Assembly (NCBI GenBank): GCA_945861415.1
Contig: CAMAUV010000004.1
Coordinates: 1 to 64,000 of the forward strand
Length of the DNA: 64,000 bases
Reading direction: 5' to 3'
Origin: Akkermansia muciniphila
Lineage (GTDB): Bacteria; Verrucomicrobiota; Verrucomicrobiia; Verrucomicrobiales; V1-33
The notes beneath the pieces were generated by a model. It was given only the letters and a program-made list of their open reading frames with translations. It did not search any database and had not been told where the DNA came from. Below, piece after piece: positions 47,601 through 56,767 of this stretch. The position numbers were made by a program, and so were the translations under genes. How positions within the stretch are numbered: the stretch's first letter is position 1; each line of letters starts with the position of its first letter.

Positions 47601-47877
47601 TGAGGCTACATGGATCATGGGCGAGATCAAATTCCAGCAGAAAGCCCTGCCGGACGCATTCAATTTCTTCCAGCGTCTTTACCTGAGCTACAAGAAATTC
47701 CCGGACTGGTCCTGCAAGGGCTACCTCCGCGCCGGCCAGACCAAGGAGGAGATGGGCAAAAACCTCGACGCCAAGGCTGTTTATGCAGAAGCCGCTGATG
47801 ATCCGAAAAATGCTGAGCGGTTTAAGGGTCTCCAAGACTTCGAAAAACTGAAACTCCAATACAACGGCGTCAAATAA
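44656..47877 (+). CDS. Large secreted TPR-repeat protein of the Exb/VWA cluster
   Basis: GTG 44656 gives 1073 residues with a good signal peptide (VKARNSFVLCACVPAWLVIV); TTG 44581 gives 1098 with a longer, less typical leader. The rest is almost entirely helical, built of TPR-like units, for example PNYDEALKWFQEYTQKHP and EVFYRIGRCFAALNRFWEAK. A Pro-rich interruption near residues 770-795 separates two TPR blocks. It is first in the run TPR-TPR-ExbB-ExbD-ExbD-VWA and is likely a periplasmic or outer-membrane scaffold. A G9 tract lies just upstream. Confidence 0.82.
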   Translation: MKARNSFVLCACVPAWLVIVLSTLPVRAQADKKDDKAAPEAESKKVIPDVPIDDPGALGTQGDEFFAKGEWMNAAAHYNGLVTIGKKLSLEEAKFEPLRFIIGVCMYNIPNYDEALKWFQEYTQKHPTGQRVHQVNLAIARVFRQQKKWAEAIKQYKPLLNVATLKEDVLIELADAQKENQEKDKAIITLETALAAGMKTAGDVRAALYLVDLYSEDKPEKGVGLLERVKNLAGARAVISEINFAALKLADGLMSDEKFDQALVAYQSLRKKDEVLRTLKKNQEGYANAIKVLTAKTGAKDDPRIAVNLQTLDRMRVYEAQAKMMLTEIEKLPNYDAEVFYRIGRCFAALNRFWEAKVALEYVLKTFPTFAEKANVMYLLAYCYYSLSPQDSNESALAKELTKQAEDTCKAYLKEFKDKAEASNVSDMIIQIVARSKDPVKISQAYDELMDFVKGSPNGSTLMAHQVQFYLEQYEPDKARDSADKFLSTASADDPMREAVEYMRGLTWFFKNDYKGSTENLGAYLKKYPTGQFLPDVRYRLAFLKKGEEMARKSKKMSGDPRFRSVIEACEGIIKDYADKPSVADAWALIGDCYKEMTGAEVADMKSTRAEVDIKTANAFIEAVRFATQNSKAESVAEYGLTQVAPMLKAQGRWAELRQMYEWFYENFPDHRISLQAVNEISKAIVRDSDNAFSKELEEAQVAKNEAAVKRILEQRSAAKEEAQKKSREFLAATIKENINNPQKEGVEELMQQLALAAVPKKKRELAPVVTAPPEGTPTTPPKKPEPPSVEEQGKAAEAELDRLLTESMNNIGKARHVYVKALLYQDLESRQPRKKGVDGKYVEDKSPKRSDALLKQLTDEFRVADYSSALLALVGDLFYKEGDTGRARECWNRLLTFFPKSLFLDWAAVGLGDLAMKEAEPNYPEALKYYTLATDEFIGSKFGEALLGKARVQFFTGKLEEAENSVKDILKDKSFPPEQKAEATWIMGEIKFQQKALPDAFNFFQRLYLSYKKFPDWSCKGYLRAGQTKEEMGKNLDAKAVYAEAADDPKNAERFKGLQDFEKLKLQYNGVK

Positions 47878-47910
47878 AGCCCGCGCGAAAATCGAACTGA
47901 ATCCAACGGC

Positions 47911-48810
47911 ATGATCAAAAAAACACTGATTCTCCTCGCCCTTTCATGGGCCGGTAGCGCCTCCGCGCAGCTCCTTTATTTCGACAAAGGCGCCGATGTG
48001 GAATGGGACGAGGTAACCCTTAGCGGCACCAACCTGCAAAAACGGGTCAAAACCTCCGATGGACGCGACGCTATTACCAGTATTCCCGCCGCTCAGGTCA
48101 CCCGTGTGGACTGGCCGTATCCAGATGAACTGCAGCAAGCCCTCGTCCTTATTCTTCAAAAAAATTACGGAGAAGCGCTAAAGAAAGCAAGTGCTGTGCG
48201 CGACATTCACAGCAACTGGAAGGACAAGCCCGGTTCTTGGTACTATCAAGCCACTCTGTATGCCGCTGAGTGCCACATCGGTAAAGGTGATGCCGCTGAA
48301 TCCGACAAAATCCTCACTGAACTTCGGACGGCGCAGTTGCCCAGCACATATCAGAAAGCCCTCTCCTTTGTGCAGGGTCTTGAAGAGTGGATGAAGAAGA
48401 AACCCGGCCCGGCGCTCACCAAGCTGATCCGGGTGCTGGATGCAGACGACTCCCTGCTCGCTGCCCGCGCTCACTTGCTCAGTGGCGAAATCCAGTTGGC
48501 CAACCAGGCCCCGAAGGAAGCCATGGAGGCGTATTTGCAGATTCCCGTGTTCTATGGGGCCCAGGGTCCTCTGATGGCTCCGGCGGAGCTTGGTGTCGCG
48601 AAATCGCTCCAAGCTCTCCAGCGCTTTCCAGACGCCATTTCCGCTCTCGACCGACTCATTGCCCGCTACAAAGACTCGCCCGAGGCGGCGGAGGCTACCA
48701 AGGTCAAAGCCGAAATCGAAAGCGCCCTCGTTGGAGGTGGTGGCGCCAGAGCAGAAGATAAAGCTGAGGGCACCACAAAACCGGAGGCTGAAACCCCCGC
48801 CGACAAATAA
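47911..48810 (+). CDS. Secreted TPR-like protein
   Basis: The 299-residue protein has a signal peptide (MIKKTLILLALSWAGSASA), a short beta-rich N-terminal domain (about 22-75, LLYFDKGADVEWDEVTLSG) and TPR-type helical pairs (about 80-270: ALVLILQKNYGEALKKAS, APAELGVAKSLQALQRFPDA). The end is acidic and low in complexity. It lies 33 bp after the large TPR gene and 86 bp before exbB, consistent with one operon. It probably works in the periplasm with the large TPR protein. Confidence 0.8.
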   Translation: MIKKTLILLALSWAGSASAQLLYFDKGADVEWDEVTLSGTNLQKRVKTSDGRDAITSIPAAQVTRVDWPYPDELQQALVLILQKNYGEALKKASAVRDIHSNWKDKPGSWYYQATLYAAECHIGKGDAAESDKILTELRTAQLPSTYQKALSFVQGLEEWMKKKPGPALTKLIRVLDADDSLLAARAHLLSGEIQLANQAPKEAMEAYLQIPVFYGAQGPLMAPAELGVAKSLQALQRFPDAISALDRLIARYKDSPEAAEATKVKAEIESALVGGGGARAEDKAEGTTKPEAETPADK

Positions 48811-48896
48811 TCTCATCGACACTGGCCGGCATACCGACTATTACTATTCCAGAATCCTAAACAATTTATCGCCAAACTAATCCCATTCCAATATCT

Positions 48897-49706
48897 ATGA
48901 AATCCAGCCGATTCACCCGATTCACCCGTCTCGCCTCTACCGCCGGTCTCTTTCTGTTGATGACCGCTTCTATGGCTTCCGCAGCCGAAGGTAATGCCCT
49001 TGAAGAGAAATCCCTCTGGCAAACGATCGTGCTCGGTGGCTGGGTCATGATCCCGCTCGCAGGATTCTCGATCGCCATGCTTTGGCTGATCATCGACGGG
49101 GCCATGCGCTCAAGCGTGAAGCGGATGATGCCCGAGACTGAACTAGAGAAGGCCCGCAATTTCTTCCGCTCCGGTGACTACGTGGGCGCCTATCAGACAT
49201 GTGCCGACAATCCCTGTACTTTCAACAACATTCTGCGCTCCGGTTTGGTGAATGTGGGCGATGGCAAGGAGGCCACCGAGGACGCCGTCCTCGCAGAGGC
49301 CGCCAAGGAACAAAGCCGCCAGAGCACCCGTCTCTCCTATCTCTCGGTCATTGGGGTTTGCACTCCCATGGTTGGTCTGGTCGGAACGGTTATTGGAATG
49401 ATCAAGGCCTTTGCCTCCCTCGGCAAAGGTGGTGCCACGCAAAACACCGGCGAACTCTCCGCTCACATCGGAGAGGTGCTCGTCGCCACCGCTTCCGGCC
49501 TCATCGTCGCCATCCCCGCGTTCATGGGCTTCTACTTTCTTCGCAACCGCCTCCAAGGGTCCCTGCACGAAGTGGAAAACGAGGTTGGCAACCTTTTCCG
49601 CAAGTTCCCCTACCACCTCGCGGAAGGCGTGCACGTGGGAGACCAAGAACTCTATGCCAACGCCCCTGCATGGACCGAGGGTGCCGGTGACGAGGTTCCG
49701 GCCTGA
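48897..49706 (+). CDS. MotA/TolQ/ExbB proton-channel protein
   Basis: The 269-residue inner-membrane protein has an N-terminal signal-like helix (about 13-30), then helix 1 (VMIPLAGFSIAMLWLII, about 50-66) and the paired channel helices LSYLSVIGVCTPMVGLVGTV and VLVATASGLIVAIPAFMG, which carry the Thr positions of ExbB/TolQ. It forms the pentameric proton channel around ExbD. It is followed by two exbD genes and a VWA gene in the same direction (gaps of 39, 5 and 71 bp). Confidence 0.92.
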   Translation: MKSSRFTRFTRLASTAGLFLLMTASMASAAEGNALEEKSLWQTIVLGGWVMIPLAGFSIAMLWLIIDGAMRSSVKRMMPETELEKARNFFRSGDYVGAYQTCADNPCTFNNILRSGLVNVGDGKEATEDAVLAEAAKEQSRQSTRLSYLSVIGVCTPMVGLVGTVIGMIKAFASLGKGGATQNTGELSAHIGEVLVATASGLIVAIPAFMGFYFLRNRLQGSLHEVENEVGNLFRKFPYHLAEGVHVGDQELYANAPAWTEGAGDEVPA

Positions 49707-49745
49707 TTCCGACTCGCAGCAATTTAATCCTTATCCTCTAAAACT

Positions 49746-50192
49746 ATGGCAGGCGGCGGCGGTAATATGGAGTCCGGAGAGCCGGAGTTCCAGGTGGCAC
49801 CCATGATCGACGTGCTCCTGGTCCTCCTGATTTTCTTCATGAGCATCACCTCGGCTCAGATCGAGGCCCTTGACAACACCATCAACCTCCCCATCGCCCC
49901 TGATGCCCGGGAGCGGAAACCCGACAGCAACCAGCGCACCGTCAATGTGCGATGGATTGCAAACGAGCAAAAGGCGCTGATGACCTATGGCGGGAAGGAA
50001 TGGGAAGATCGTGAGGCGCTGTCGGAGGAACTCAAGGCCGTGGCGGCTACGCTGCCGCACCCTTCACTCGGCACGCGTCTGGAGATTCTGCTCCGCGCAG
50101 ATAAGCTCACCCCAGCCAAGGAGGTTGCGGCCGCGATCACCGTGCTCGCTCAGGCCACTGCCAAGGTCGCCTATTCCACCTACAACAAGTAG
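49746..50192 (+). CDS. ExbD/TolR-type biopolymer transporter (first copy)
   Basis: The 148-residue protein has a cytoplasmic N-terminus, one membrane helix with the conserved proton-carrying Asp (FQVAPMIDVLLVLLIFFM) and a periplasmic domain of about 105 residues. ExbD and TolR form a dimer inside the ExbB pentamer and convert proton flow into motion of TonB or TolA. The next gene, a second exbD, starts 5 bp after the stop. Confidence 0.92.
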   Translation: MAGGGGNMESGEPEFQVAPMIDVLLVLLIFFMSITSAQIEALDNTINLPIAPDARERKPDSNQRTVNVRWIANEQKALMTYGGKEWEDREALSEELKAVAATLPHPSLGTRLEILLRADKLTPAKEVAAAITVLAQATAKVAYSTYNK

Positions 50193-50197
50193 TTCCC

Positions 50198-50638
50198 ATG
50201 AGACGCACGCACACAAGGCACTCGGATGGCGAAGTAGGCTTCCAGATCGCTCCCATGATTGACGTCGTCTTCGTGATCATGCTCTTCTTCATGGTCCAAG
50301 CGGGTGACCGCCAGGTGGAGACGGAGCTGAAGATGACCCTGCCCAGCAGTGAGCCAAATCTGAACGTGGATGAGGAAACTCCCATGGAGGAAAACGTCAG
50401 TGTTTCCATGGACGGCACTATCGCTCACAATGAAGAACCGGTCTCCATCCCGGAACTGCGCCAAAACTTCCAGCGTCTGAGCCTCCAAGCCAAGGCGGAG
50501 GGCGGCGCTAAGCCAACCCCTATCGTGGTCACCATCACAGCTGAGCCCGATACTCCATGGGAAAATGTGGTCACCGTCATGAATGCCATGAACTTCGCGG
50601 GAATCGCAAACGTCACCTTCTCTGTCCCTGAAGAATAG
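50198..50638 (+). CDS. ExbD/TolR-type biopolymer transporter (second copy)
   Basis: The 146-residue protein has the helix FQIAPMIDVVFVIMLFFMV with the conserved Asp, then a periplasmic domain that ends AMNFAGIANVTFSVPEE, an ExbD-typical terminus. It is clearly different from the first copy, so the motor may contain an ExbD heterodimer. It is 71 bp upstream of the VWA gene. Confidence 0.92.
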   Translation: MRRTHTRHSDGEVGFQIAPMIDVVFVIMLFFMVQAGDRQVETELKMTLPSSEPNLNVDEETPMEENVSVSMDGTIAHNEEPVSIPELRQNFQRLSLQAKAEGGAKPTPIVVTITAEPDTPWENVVTVMNAMNFAGIANVTFSVPEE

Positions 50639-50709
50639 AGTAACCTTCACCGATTTTTTTAATACCAGCGGCTTTTTCCGCGCTCGATAAGCAGCAATCC
50701 GTTACCGCA

Positions 50710-51891
50710 ATGAGCACCGAACCAGAAATTTTCGAAGAAGTCGTCGTTGAAGAGGACGCCAATCGCCAGCCCAAAGGTGCTTTTGCCCGCTACTGGGAAA
50801 AAATCGGCGGCGGGTCATTTACGATCAGCCTGCTGGTGCACGGTTTCTTTGTCGTGATTGCGTTGCTCATCATTTGGCAGACTTCAACGCCCAAAAATCC
50901 GGAGGACATTGAATTCCTCAGCGGCGGTGGCGGCGGCACGGAAGGCAACACCGCCGTGAACAAGAAGATGAGCCGCATGATGGCCAACAAGGCCCCGGCA
51001 CTCAAGATTTCCTCGGTTTCCGCCAGCACATTTAGCATTCCGGACACCAACTCCAGCTTTAAGGTCAGCACGTCCGTGGCCATAGCTGGCGGCCAGATGA
51101 GCGGCACCCCCGGCTCGGGCGGCGGCTTCGGAGGGGGCAAAGGCACTGGACGGGGTAAGGGGATTGGCTCCGGTGTCGGGCCCGGCAGTGGTGCCGGCTT
51201 TGTCGCCAACTTCATGGGCATGCAGTCCGCCGGAAATAATCTCATCTTCTGCATCGATACTTCTGGCAGTATGCGGACAAACCTCAAGGAGGGCGGCATC
51301 GCGGCCATCCGCCGGGAGCTGAAAAAAGTCATAAGCGACATACCTCCGGCCACCCAGTTCAACATCATCTGCTTCGGAACTACCGGCGATATTTTTAAGC
51401 CTAAGAGCGTGATGGCAACCCAAGATAACAAGAATGAAGCGCTGCGTTTTATGGAGGGCTACTACGGTGGCGGCAGCGCGGATTTTGGCCGCACCCGCAC
51501 CGAGAAGTATGGTCGTTCCGGAAAGGATTCTCAGGGCATCGAATACGTCCCCTTGGAGCCTGACGATGTTAAAGAACTAGCCGGAACAGAGGGCGGCAGC
51601 CGTGTGGACCTCGCTATGGTCGCTGCTTTCGAGCAGAAGCCCTCGACCCTTTTCGTGCTCTCCGACGGTGCTCCTTCTACCAAAAACCCAAAGGATGACG
51701 CGCCGATGGATCACAATGATCTCATTAAGCTGATTCATGATAAGTATCAGAAAATTATGGGGAACATCTCCAAGCTCACTGTGAATACTATTTCTATAGA
51801 GGCGAACGATGAAAAGGGAGAGAAGTTCATGCGCATGCTGGCGACGAAATTTGGCGGCAAGCACAAGATCGTGAAGCCGAATAAGATCTGA
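50710..51891 (+). CDS. Single-pass VWA-domain protein with a TonB-like membrane helix
   Basis: The 393-residue protein has a short cytoplasmic part (1-36), one membrane helix (about 37-57, SFTISLLVHGFFVVIALLI), a flexible linker with a Gly-rich stretch (about 131-162) and a von Willebrand A domain with the metal site DTSGSM at 183-188, Ser311-type FVLSDGAPS later and a C-terminal KHKIVKPNKI. The helix has Ser40-x3-His44-Gly, the same spacing as the Ser-x3-His-Gly motif by which TonB contacts ExbB/ExbD. The gene is last in the TPR-TPR-ExbB-ExbD-ExbD run. It may be the motor's energy-transducing partner. Confidence 0.85.
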   Translation: MSTEPEIFEEVVVEEDANRQPKGAFARYWEKIGGGSFTISLLVHGFFVVIALLIIWQTSTPKNPEDIEFLSGGGGGTEGNTAVNKKMSRMMANKAPALKISSVSASTFSIPDTNSSFKVSTSVAIAGGQMSGTPGSGGGFGGGKGTGRGKGIGSGVGPGSGAGFVANFMGMQSAGNNLIFCIDTSGSMRTNLKEGGIAAIRRELKKVISDIPPATQFNIICFGTTGDIFKPKSVMATQDNKNEALRFMEGYYGGGSADFGRTRTEKYGRSGKDSQGIEYVPLEPDDVKELAGTEGGSRVDLAMVAAFEQKPSTLFVLSDGAPSTKNPKDDAPMDHNDLIKLIHDKYQKIMGNISKLTVNTISIEANDEKGEKFMRMLATKFGGKHKIVKPNKI

Positions 51892-51992
51892 GCTTTTGCC
51901 CTAAAATGTAGCTGTTTAACCGGACGGCTTCACCGGCTCAATTACTTTTTCCTGGCGGTGCCCCACGGCACCTGCACGGTTCCATAAAGACC

Positions 51993-54149
51993 ATGCCGGA
52001 TTTTCAGCTTCATTCCCCATACTCGCCGCAGGGCGACCAGCAGCAGGCTATTGATAAGCTGGTGAAGTCCCTGCGCGCTGGAAACCGCCACCAGACCCTG
52101 CTGGGCGTGACCGGATCCGGAAAGACCTTCACCATGGCAAACATCATTGAGCAGACCGGTCGCCCCACGCTGCTCATGTCGCACAATAAGACCCTCGCCG
52201 CCCAGCTTTACTCGGAACTCAGGCAGTTCTTTCCAGACAACGCCGTCGAGTATTTTGTCAGCTACTTCGACTACTACCAGCCGGAGGCCTACATTCCCCG
52301 TAGCGACACTTACATTGAGAAGGACTCCAGCATCAACGATGAGATCGAGCGCCTGCGATTGAGCACCATGAGCTCGCTGCTCACGCGGGAAGATGTTATC
52401 GTAGTCGCCAGTGTCAGCTGCATCTACGGTCTCGGTTCGCCGGAGGACTACGCGCAGGCGATGTTCCCCGTGCGCGTTGGTATGGACCTCGGCAGGCACG
52501 GGTTTTTGGAGCGCTTGGTGAGCGTGATGTATGAGCGGAATGACATCGATTTTCAGCGCGGCCGGTTCCGCGCCCGCGGCGATGTGGTCGAGGTCTGGCC
52601 AGCCTCGCTGGAGGAGGAGGCAGTTCGGGTCGAGTTTTTCGGTGAAGAAATCGACCGCATTTCGATGTTCGAGCCGCTCACTGGTAATGTCATCAGCCGG
52701 GTGGATACCTTCACTTTCTACCCAGCGAAGCAATTCGTTACGGCCTCCGGGAAGCTACAAAAGGCCCTGAAAACCATCCGCGAGGAGTGCGATGCCCGCG
52801 TGGCCGAACTGGAGGGGCAGAGTAAGCTGCTGGAGGCTCAGCGCATCCGGCAGCGCACAGATTACGATCTCGAGATGATGCGCGAGATGGGATTTTGTCA
52901 GGGCATTGAAAACTACAGCCGCCATCTCACTGGCCGCGAGCCTGGAGCCACGCCCTACACCCTGCTCGACTTCTTTCCCGAGGGATTCCTGACCATCGTG
53001 GACGAGAGCCACGTGAGCATTCCGCAGACTGGCGGGATGTATGAGGGGGACCACAGCCGGAAGACTACGCTCGTCGATTTCGGGTTTCGCCTCCCCAGTG
53101 CGCTCGACAACCGGCCCCTGCGTTTTGAGGAGTTTATGAAGATTACCAACCAGATACTGTATGTCAGCGCCACGCCTGCAAAATTCGAACTAATCAACAG
53201 CCGCGTGGGCAATCAGTCCTACACGCCAGTGAAGCGCGACGTGGATGTGACTAGGCTACCGCAGCCGCGCATTTCGCCTACTTCTGCTGCCATCGATGAC
53301 TTTGACGTCACCACGAACGGATGCTGGCTCATTGCAGAACAGATCATTCGTCCCACCGGCCTGCTTGATCCCGTGCTCATCCTCAAGCCCCTCAAGGGAC
53401 AGATCGACGAAACCATAGAGCTCTGCCGGCAGCGTGTGGAAAGAGGCCACCGTGTGTTGGTGAGCACGCTCACCAAGCGCACCGCTGAGGATCTTACCGA
53501 CTACCTTCGCAGCATCCAGCTCCGCGTGCGCTACATCCATGCCGATGTAAACGCCATCGAGCGCGTGGAAATCCTGCGCGGCCTGCGGGCTGGGGAGTTT
53601 GATATTCTCGTGGGCATCAATCTCCTACGCGAGGGTCTCGACCTGCCGGAGGTTTCACTTGTTTGCATTTTGGACGCGGACAAGGAGGGCTATCTGCGCA
53701 GTGAGACCAGCCTCATTCAGACAGCCGGACGCGCCGCGCGGCACACAGAGGGAGAAGTGGTCATCTTCTGTGATACCGTGACGAAGAGCATTCAGGCGCT
53801 CATTAGCATTACTGAGTATCACCGGCGCACGCAGCAGGAGTATAATGAACGGCACGGCATCACTCCGTCCTCAACAAAGCGCGGCCTCCAGGAGGGGCTC
53901 AAAATTGCCGCACCGGAGTTTTCGCCGCCAGCGAAGATGGCCGAAGGCGGCAGCGACGAAGACGTGGAGGCGGTCATCGCTCAACTCCAGCAGGAGATGG
54001 TAGAAGCCAGTGCGGCCCTCGAATTCGAACGCGCCGCACTGCTGCGCGACCAGATCCGAGAACTGAAAAGCGCCGGCATTCCCTCTGGCACCGTTCCGAC
54101 AAAAGTGAACTACCGCAACGGAATGAAAAAAAGCCGAAGCCGACGGTGA
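51993..54149 (+). CDS. uvrB: Excinuclease ABC subunit B
   Basis: UvrB is the damage-verifying helicase of nucleotide-excision repair and works with UvrA and UvrC. The 718-residue product (about 670 in E. coli) has the Walker A GVTGSGKT at 38-45, the beta-hairpin region YFDYYQPEAYIPRSDTYIEK, helicase motifs TIVDESH and QTAGRAAR, and a C-terminal UVR domain (about 648-682, EFERAALLRDQIRELK). The start is the ATG at 51993; no uvrA or uvrC gene is in the window. Confidence 0.98.
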   Translation: MPDFQLHSPYSPQGDQQQAIDKLVKSLRAGNRHQTLLGVTGSGKTFTMANIIEQTGRPTLLMSHNKTLAAQLYSELRQFFPDNAVEYFVSYFDYYQPEAYIPRSDTYIEKDSSINDEIERLRLSTMSSLLTREDVIVVASVSCIYGLGSPEDYAQAMFPVRVGMDLGRHGFLERLVSVMYERNDIDFQRGRFRARGDVVEVWPASLEEEAVRVEFFGEEIDRISMFEPLTGNVISRVDTFTFYPAKQFVTASGKLQKALKTIREECDARVAELEGQSKLLEAQRIRQRTDYDLEMMREMGFCQGIENYSRHLTGREPGATPYTLLDFFPEGFLTIVDESHVSIPQTGGMYEGDHSRKTTLVDFGFRLPSALDNRPLRFEEFMKITNQILYVSATPAKFELINSRVGNQSYTPVKRDVDVTRLPQPRISPTSAAIDDFDVTTNGCWLIAEQIIRPTGLLDPVLILKPLKGQIDETIELCRQRVERGHRVLVSTLTKRTAEDLTDYLRSIQLRVRYIHADVNAIERVEILRGLRAGEFDILVGINLLREGLDLPEVSLVCILDADKEGYLRSETSLIQTAGRAARHTEGEVVIFCDTVTKSIQALISITEYHRRTQQEYNERHGITPSSTKRGLQEGLKIAAPEFSPPAKMAEGGSDEDVEAVIAQLQQEMVEASAALEFERAALLRDQIRELKSAGIPSGTVPTKVNYRNGMKKSRSRR

Positions 54150-54209
54150 TCAGGTGCCGCAATGCACCATACGCGTTCCGGCTTAACCGGAACCCATGGC
54201 CCCCATTTT

Positions 54210-54437
54210 TCCAAACTACCGATCTTCTGATCCTGCCGGATGTCTTCATGACATTCGCATGGTAGGGGCAGCTCAAGCTCAACATTTACGGCGGTTTCAC
54301 CGCGGTGAAGAATGAAATTACCCGGAAACATGACCGCAACGACGACGGTGAACCCAATGAACGCGGACTCGATGCATCCCGCCCCGAAAGCGATCGCCGC
54401 CGCCGGGAGTCGGAGGACAAAGTCATGAAGGGATGAC
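54210..54437 (+). pseudogene. Fragment of a DUF486 gene fused to unrelated coding debris
   Basis: A frame ending at 54437 reads TDLLILPDVFMTFAW, then TAG at 54263-54265, then GQLKL. This is the N-terminus of the DUF486 membrane family, whose members have SNVFMTFAWYGHLK, so the amber replaces the Tyr codon. After about 24 residues the homology stops and an unrelated polar segment follows (NIYGGFTAVKNEITRKHD and on to KVMKG). The rest of the DUF486 gene is missing. Confidence 0.6.
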
Positions 54438-54543
54438 GTGCCGCCCGTGCGCGCAAGGCAGTCCCGCTCAAAGTAGACGCTATCTAAACTTCCTGCTTGC
54501 CCCCGACCTCACTTCGACCACATTTGCACCGTCCCGGACATCA

Positions 54544-54633
54544 GGAGAGATGGTCGAGCGGTTTATGGCTCCGGTCTTGAAAACCGGCGTGCCCGCGAGG
54601 GTACCGTGGGTTCGAATCCCACTCTCTCCGCCA
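54544..54633 (+). tRNA. tRNA-Ser (anticodon UGA)
   Basis: The 90-nt sequence folds as a class II tRNA. The acceptor stem is GGAGAGA/TCTCTCC with CCA encoded at 54631-54633. The anticodon stem CCGGT/ACCGG has loop CTTGAAA, giving anticodon TGA for UCA and related Ser codons. A long variable arm follows, then a T arm with GTGGGTTCGAATCCCAC. It is not an amber suppressor. Confidence 0.97.
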
Positions 54634-54772
54634 TTTCCGAAAAACCGTGCTACTGTGGTGCGCAGCCCTAGAATACAAACATGGCATCAGAAGTTGCTCA
54701 ACAAAGGCAATGCTCATCACAAGCCGGGCGGCTAATTGCCAATCGAGTGCCCGATGGACTTGGAGGGTAAAT

Positions 54773-56767
54773 TCAAGCCGGGGCACCAGCGGGGAGGCCG
54801 GGTGGAAGTTCCTCTTCCCCGGATGACTCAATCGGCACAGCGGGTGGAGCCGGTGGCTTGCTTCGGGGCGGATTTAAAAGCTCACCGTGCTCCATGATTT
54901 CCTGCACGTGGGCAGCATCCAGTGTTTCATACTCCAGCAATGCCTTGGCGAGAACATCCATATCAGGCCGGTGTTTGATCAGCAGCTCCTTGGCTCGCTG
55001 GTAGCTGTTATCGATAAGCCGCTTGATCTCGTCGTCGATTTTCTGGGCAGTGTGCTCGCTGTAGTTCCGGCGGGATCCGAGATCGCGGGCGAGGAAGACG
55101 TGAGCTTGGTTTTCGCCATACTCCACCATGCCAAGTTCCTCGCTCATGCCCCACTCGCAGATCATGCGACGGGCGATGTCGGTAGCCATACGAATGTCAC
55201 CCTGAGCACCGCTCGTGACATCTCCAAACTTCAATTCTTCAGCCACCCGGCCACCCATGGCGACGACCAGATCGTCGAGCAGTTCGTTTCTCCGGCGGGT
55301 GTATTTATCCTCTGTGGGCAGCCACATGGTGGAGCCGAGGCTGGGGCCGCGCGGGATGATCGTGACTTTGTGCAGGGGTTCGGTGTGAGTGAGCACTTTG
55401 AGCAGGATTGCGTGGCCAGCTTCGTGCCATGCCGTGTTTTCCTTTTCCTTTTCTGAGATGGCCATGCTGCGGCGCTCCTTGCCCCAACGCTCTTTATCGC
55501 GGGCTTCTTCGAGTTCGCGTAGTGTGATTGCTTTAAGTCCCTTCCGGGCGGCCAAGAGGGCGGCTTCGTTGATGACATTAGCGAGTTCCGCACCGGAATA
55601 TCCGGGCGTGCCGCGACCGATGACGCCGAGATCTACATCCGGGGCCATTTTGACCTTCTTGGCGTGCACCTTGAGAATGGCTTCACGGCCTTTCACGTCA
55701 GGCAGGCTGACGGTGACCTGACGGTCGAAGCGGCCCGGACGGAGCAGGGCGGGATCCAGCACGTCGGGACGGTTGGTGGCCGCGATGATGATGACTCCCT
55801 CCTGTGTGTCAAATCCATCCATCTCGACAAGCAATGCGTTCAATGTCTGCTCGCGTTCGTCGTGGCCTCCGCCCATGCCGTGACCGCGGTGACGACCTAC
55901 GGCATCAATTTCATCAATGAAGATCAGGCAGGGAGCGCTTTTCCTTCCCTGCTCGAACATATCACGTACACGGCTGGCACCAACACCCACGAACATTTCG
56001 ACAAAGTCTGATCCGCTGATAGAGAAGAACGGTACCTCCGCCTCGCCAGCGATCGCCTTGGCTAGTAGAGTTTTGCCGGTTCCGGGAGATCCCACCATGA
56101 GAACACCTTTCGGAATGCGTCCGCCGAGCTTTTGGAATTTCTTGGGGTCTTTGAGGAATTCGACGAGCTCCCACACCTCTTCCTTGGCTTCATCACAGCC
56201 TGCCACCTGTTTGAAGGTGACCTTGTTCTTGTCCATATTGAGTAGGCGGGCCCTGCTTTTGCCGAAACTCATGGCCCCGCGGCCAGCCATTTTGATTTGC
56301 TGGCGGAAGAAGAACCAAAGAATAAGGAGCAGCAGGAGGATCGGAAGCAAGCTAAAGAGCAGGCTAGTGCCAACGTTGGTCTCCTCTTTGAAGTTGGGAG
56401 TGATGGATGCCTCCGCAAGCATCGCCTTCAACTCTTCGCGGCCATACTCAACATTGATGGTGGTGTGATAAACTTTCGCCTCTTCACCCTTAATTTGGTA
56501 ACTCACATACTCACGCATTCCAGGTTCACGGACGACTTCAAACTTTTCCGTTGAGACCTTACCATCCTTCAGCAGCTTTTCAAACTCGGTGTAGCTCACA
56601 TCAGTGCCGCTGCTGCCGCCTTTCCACATCAGGCCGCTTGCCAAAATGAGAATGGCCAATGAGAGCAGAATGAGCCCGCGCCAGTTGAAGCCCTGAGGCT
56701 CTTGGTTGCCTTGGCGGCGTGGTTCTTGGCCATCGGGACTGTTGGGTCGCTGATTTTGTTCTGACAT
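54773..56767 (-). CDS. ftsH: ATP-dependent zinc metalloprotease FtsH
   Basis: FtsH is the membrane-anchored AAA protease that degrades misfolded membrane proteins and regulators. The 664-residue protein has two membrane helices (about 31-47 and 133-150) with a periplasmic segment between them. The AAA module carries the Walker A GSPGTGKT, Walker [13 protein letters not shown] and the [19 protein letters not shown] segment. The zinc site is HEAGH in the peptidase domain. The N-terminus has a hydrophilic 28-residue tail, and the C-terminus a Pro-rich tail. The gene is divergent from the C45 acyltransferase gene. Confidence 0.98.
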   Translation of the reverse strand: MSEQNQRPNSPDGQEPRRQGNQEPQGFNWRGLILLSLAILILASGLMWKGGSSGTDVSYTEFEKLLKDGKVSTEKFEVVREPGMREYVSYQIKGEEAKVYHTTINVEYGREELKAMLAEASITPNFKEETNVGTSLLFSLLPILLLLLILWFFFRQQIKMAGRGAMSFGKSRARLLNMDKNKVTFKQVAGCDEAKEEVWELVEFLKDPKKFQKLGGRIPKGVLMVGSPGTGKTLLAKAIAGEAEVPFFSISGSDFVEMFVGVGASRVRDMFEQGRKSAPCLIFIDEIDAVGRHRGHGMGGGHDEREQTLNALLVEMDGFDTQEGVIIIAATNRPDVLDPALLRPGRFDRQVTVSLPDVKGREAILKVHAKKVKMAPDVDLGVIGRGTPGYSGAELANVINEAALLAARKGLKAITLRELEEARDKERWGKERRSMAISEKEKENTAWHEAGHAILLKVLTHTEPLHKVTIIPRGPSLGSTMWLPTEDKYTRRRNELLDDLVVAMGGRVAEELKFGDVTSGAQGDIRMATDIARRMICEWGMSEELGMVEYGENQAHVFLARDLGSRRNYSEHTAQKIDDEIKRLIDNSYQRAKELLIKHRPDMDVLAKALLEYETLDAAHVQEIMEHGELLNPPRSKPPAPPAVPIESSGEEELPPGLPAGAPA

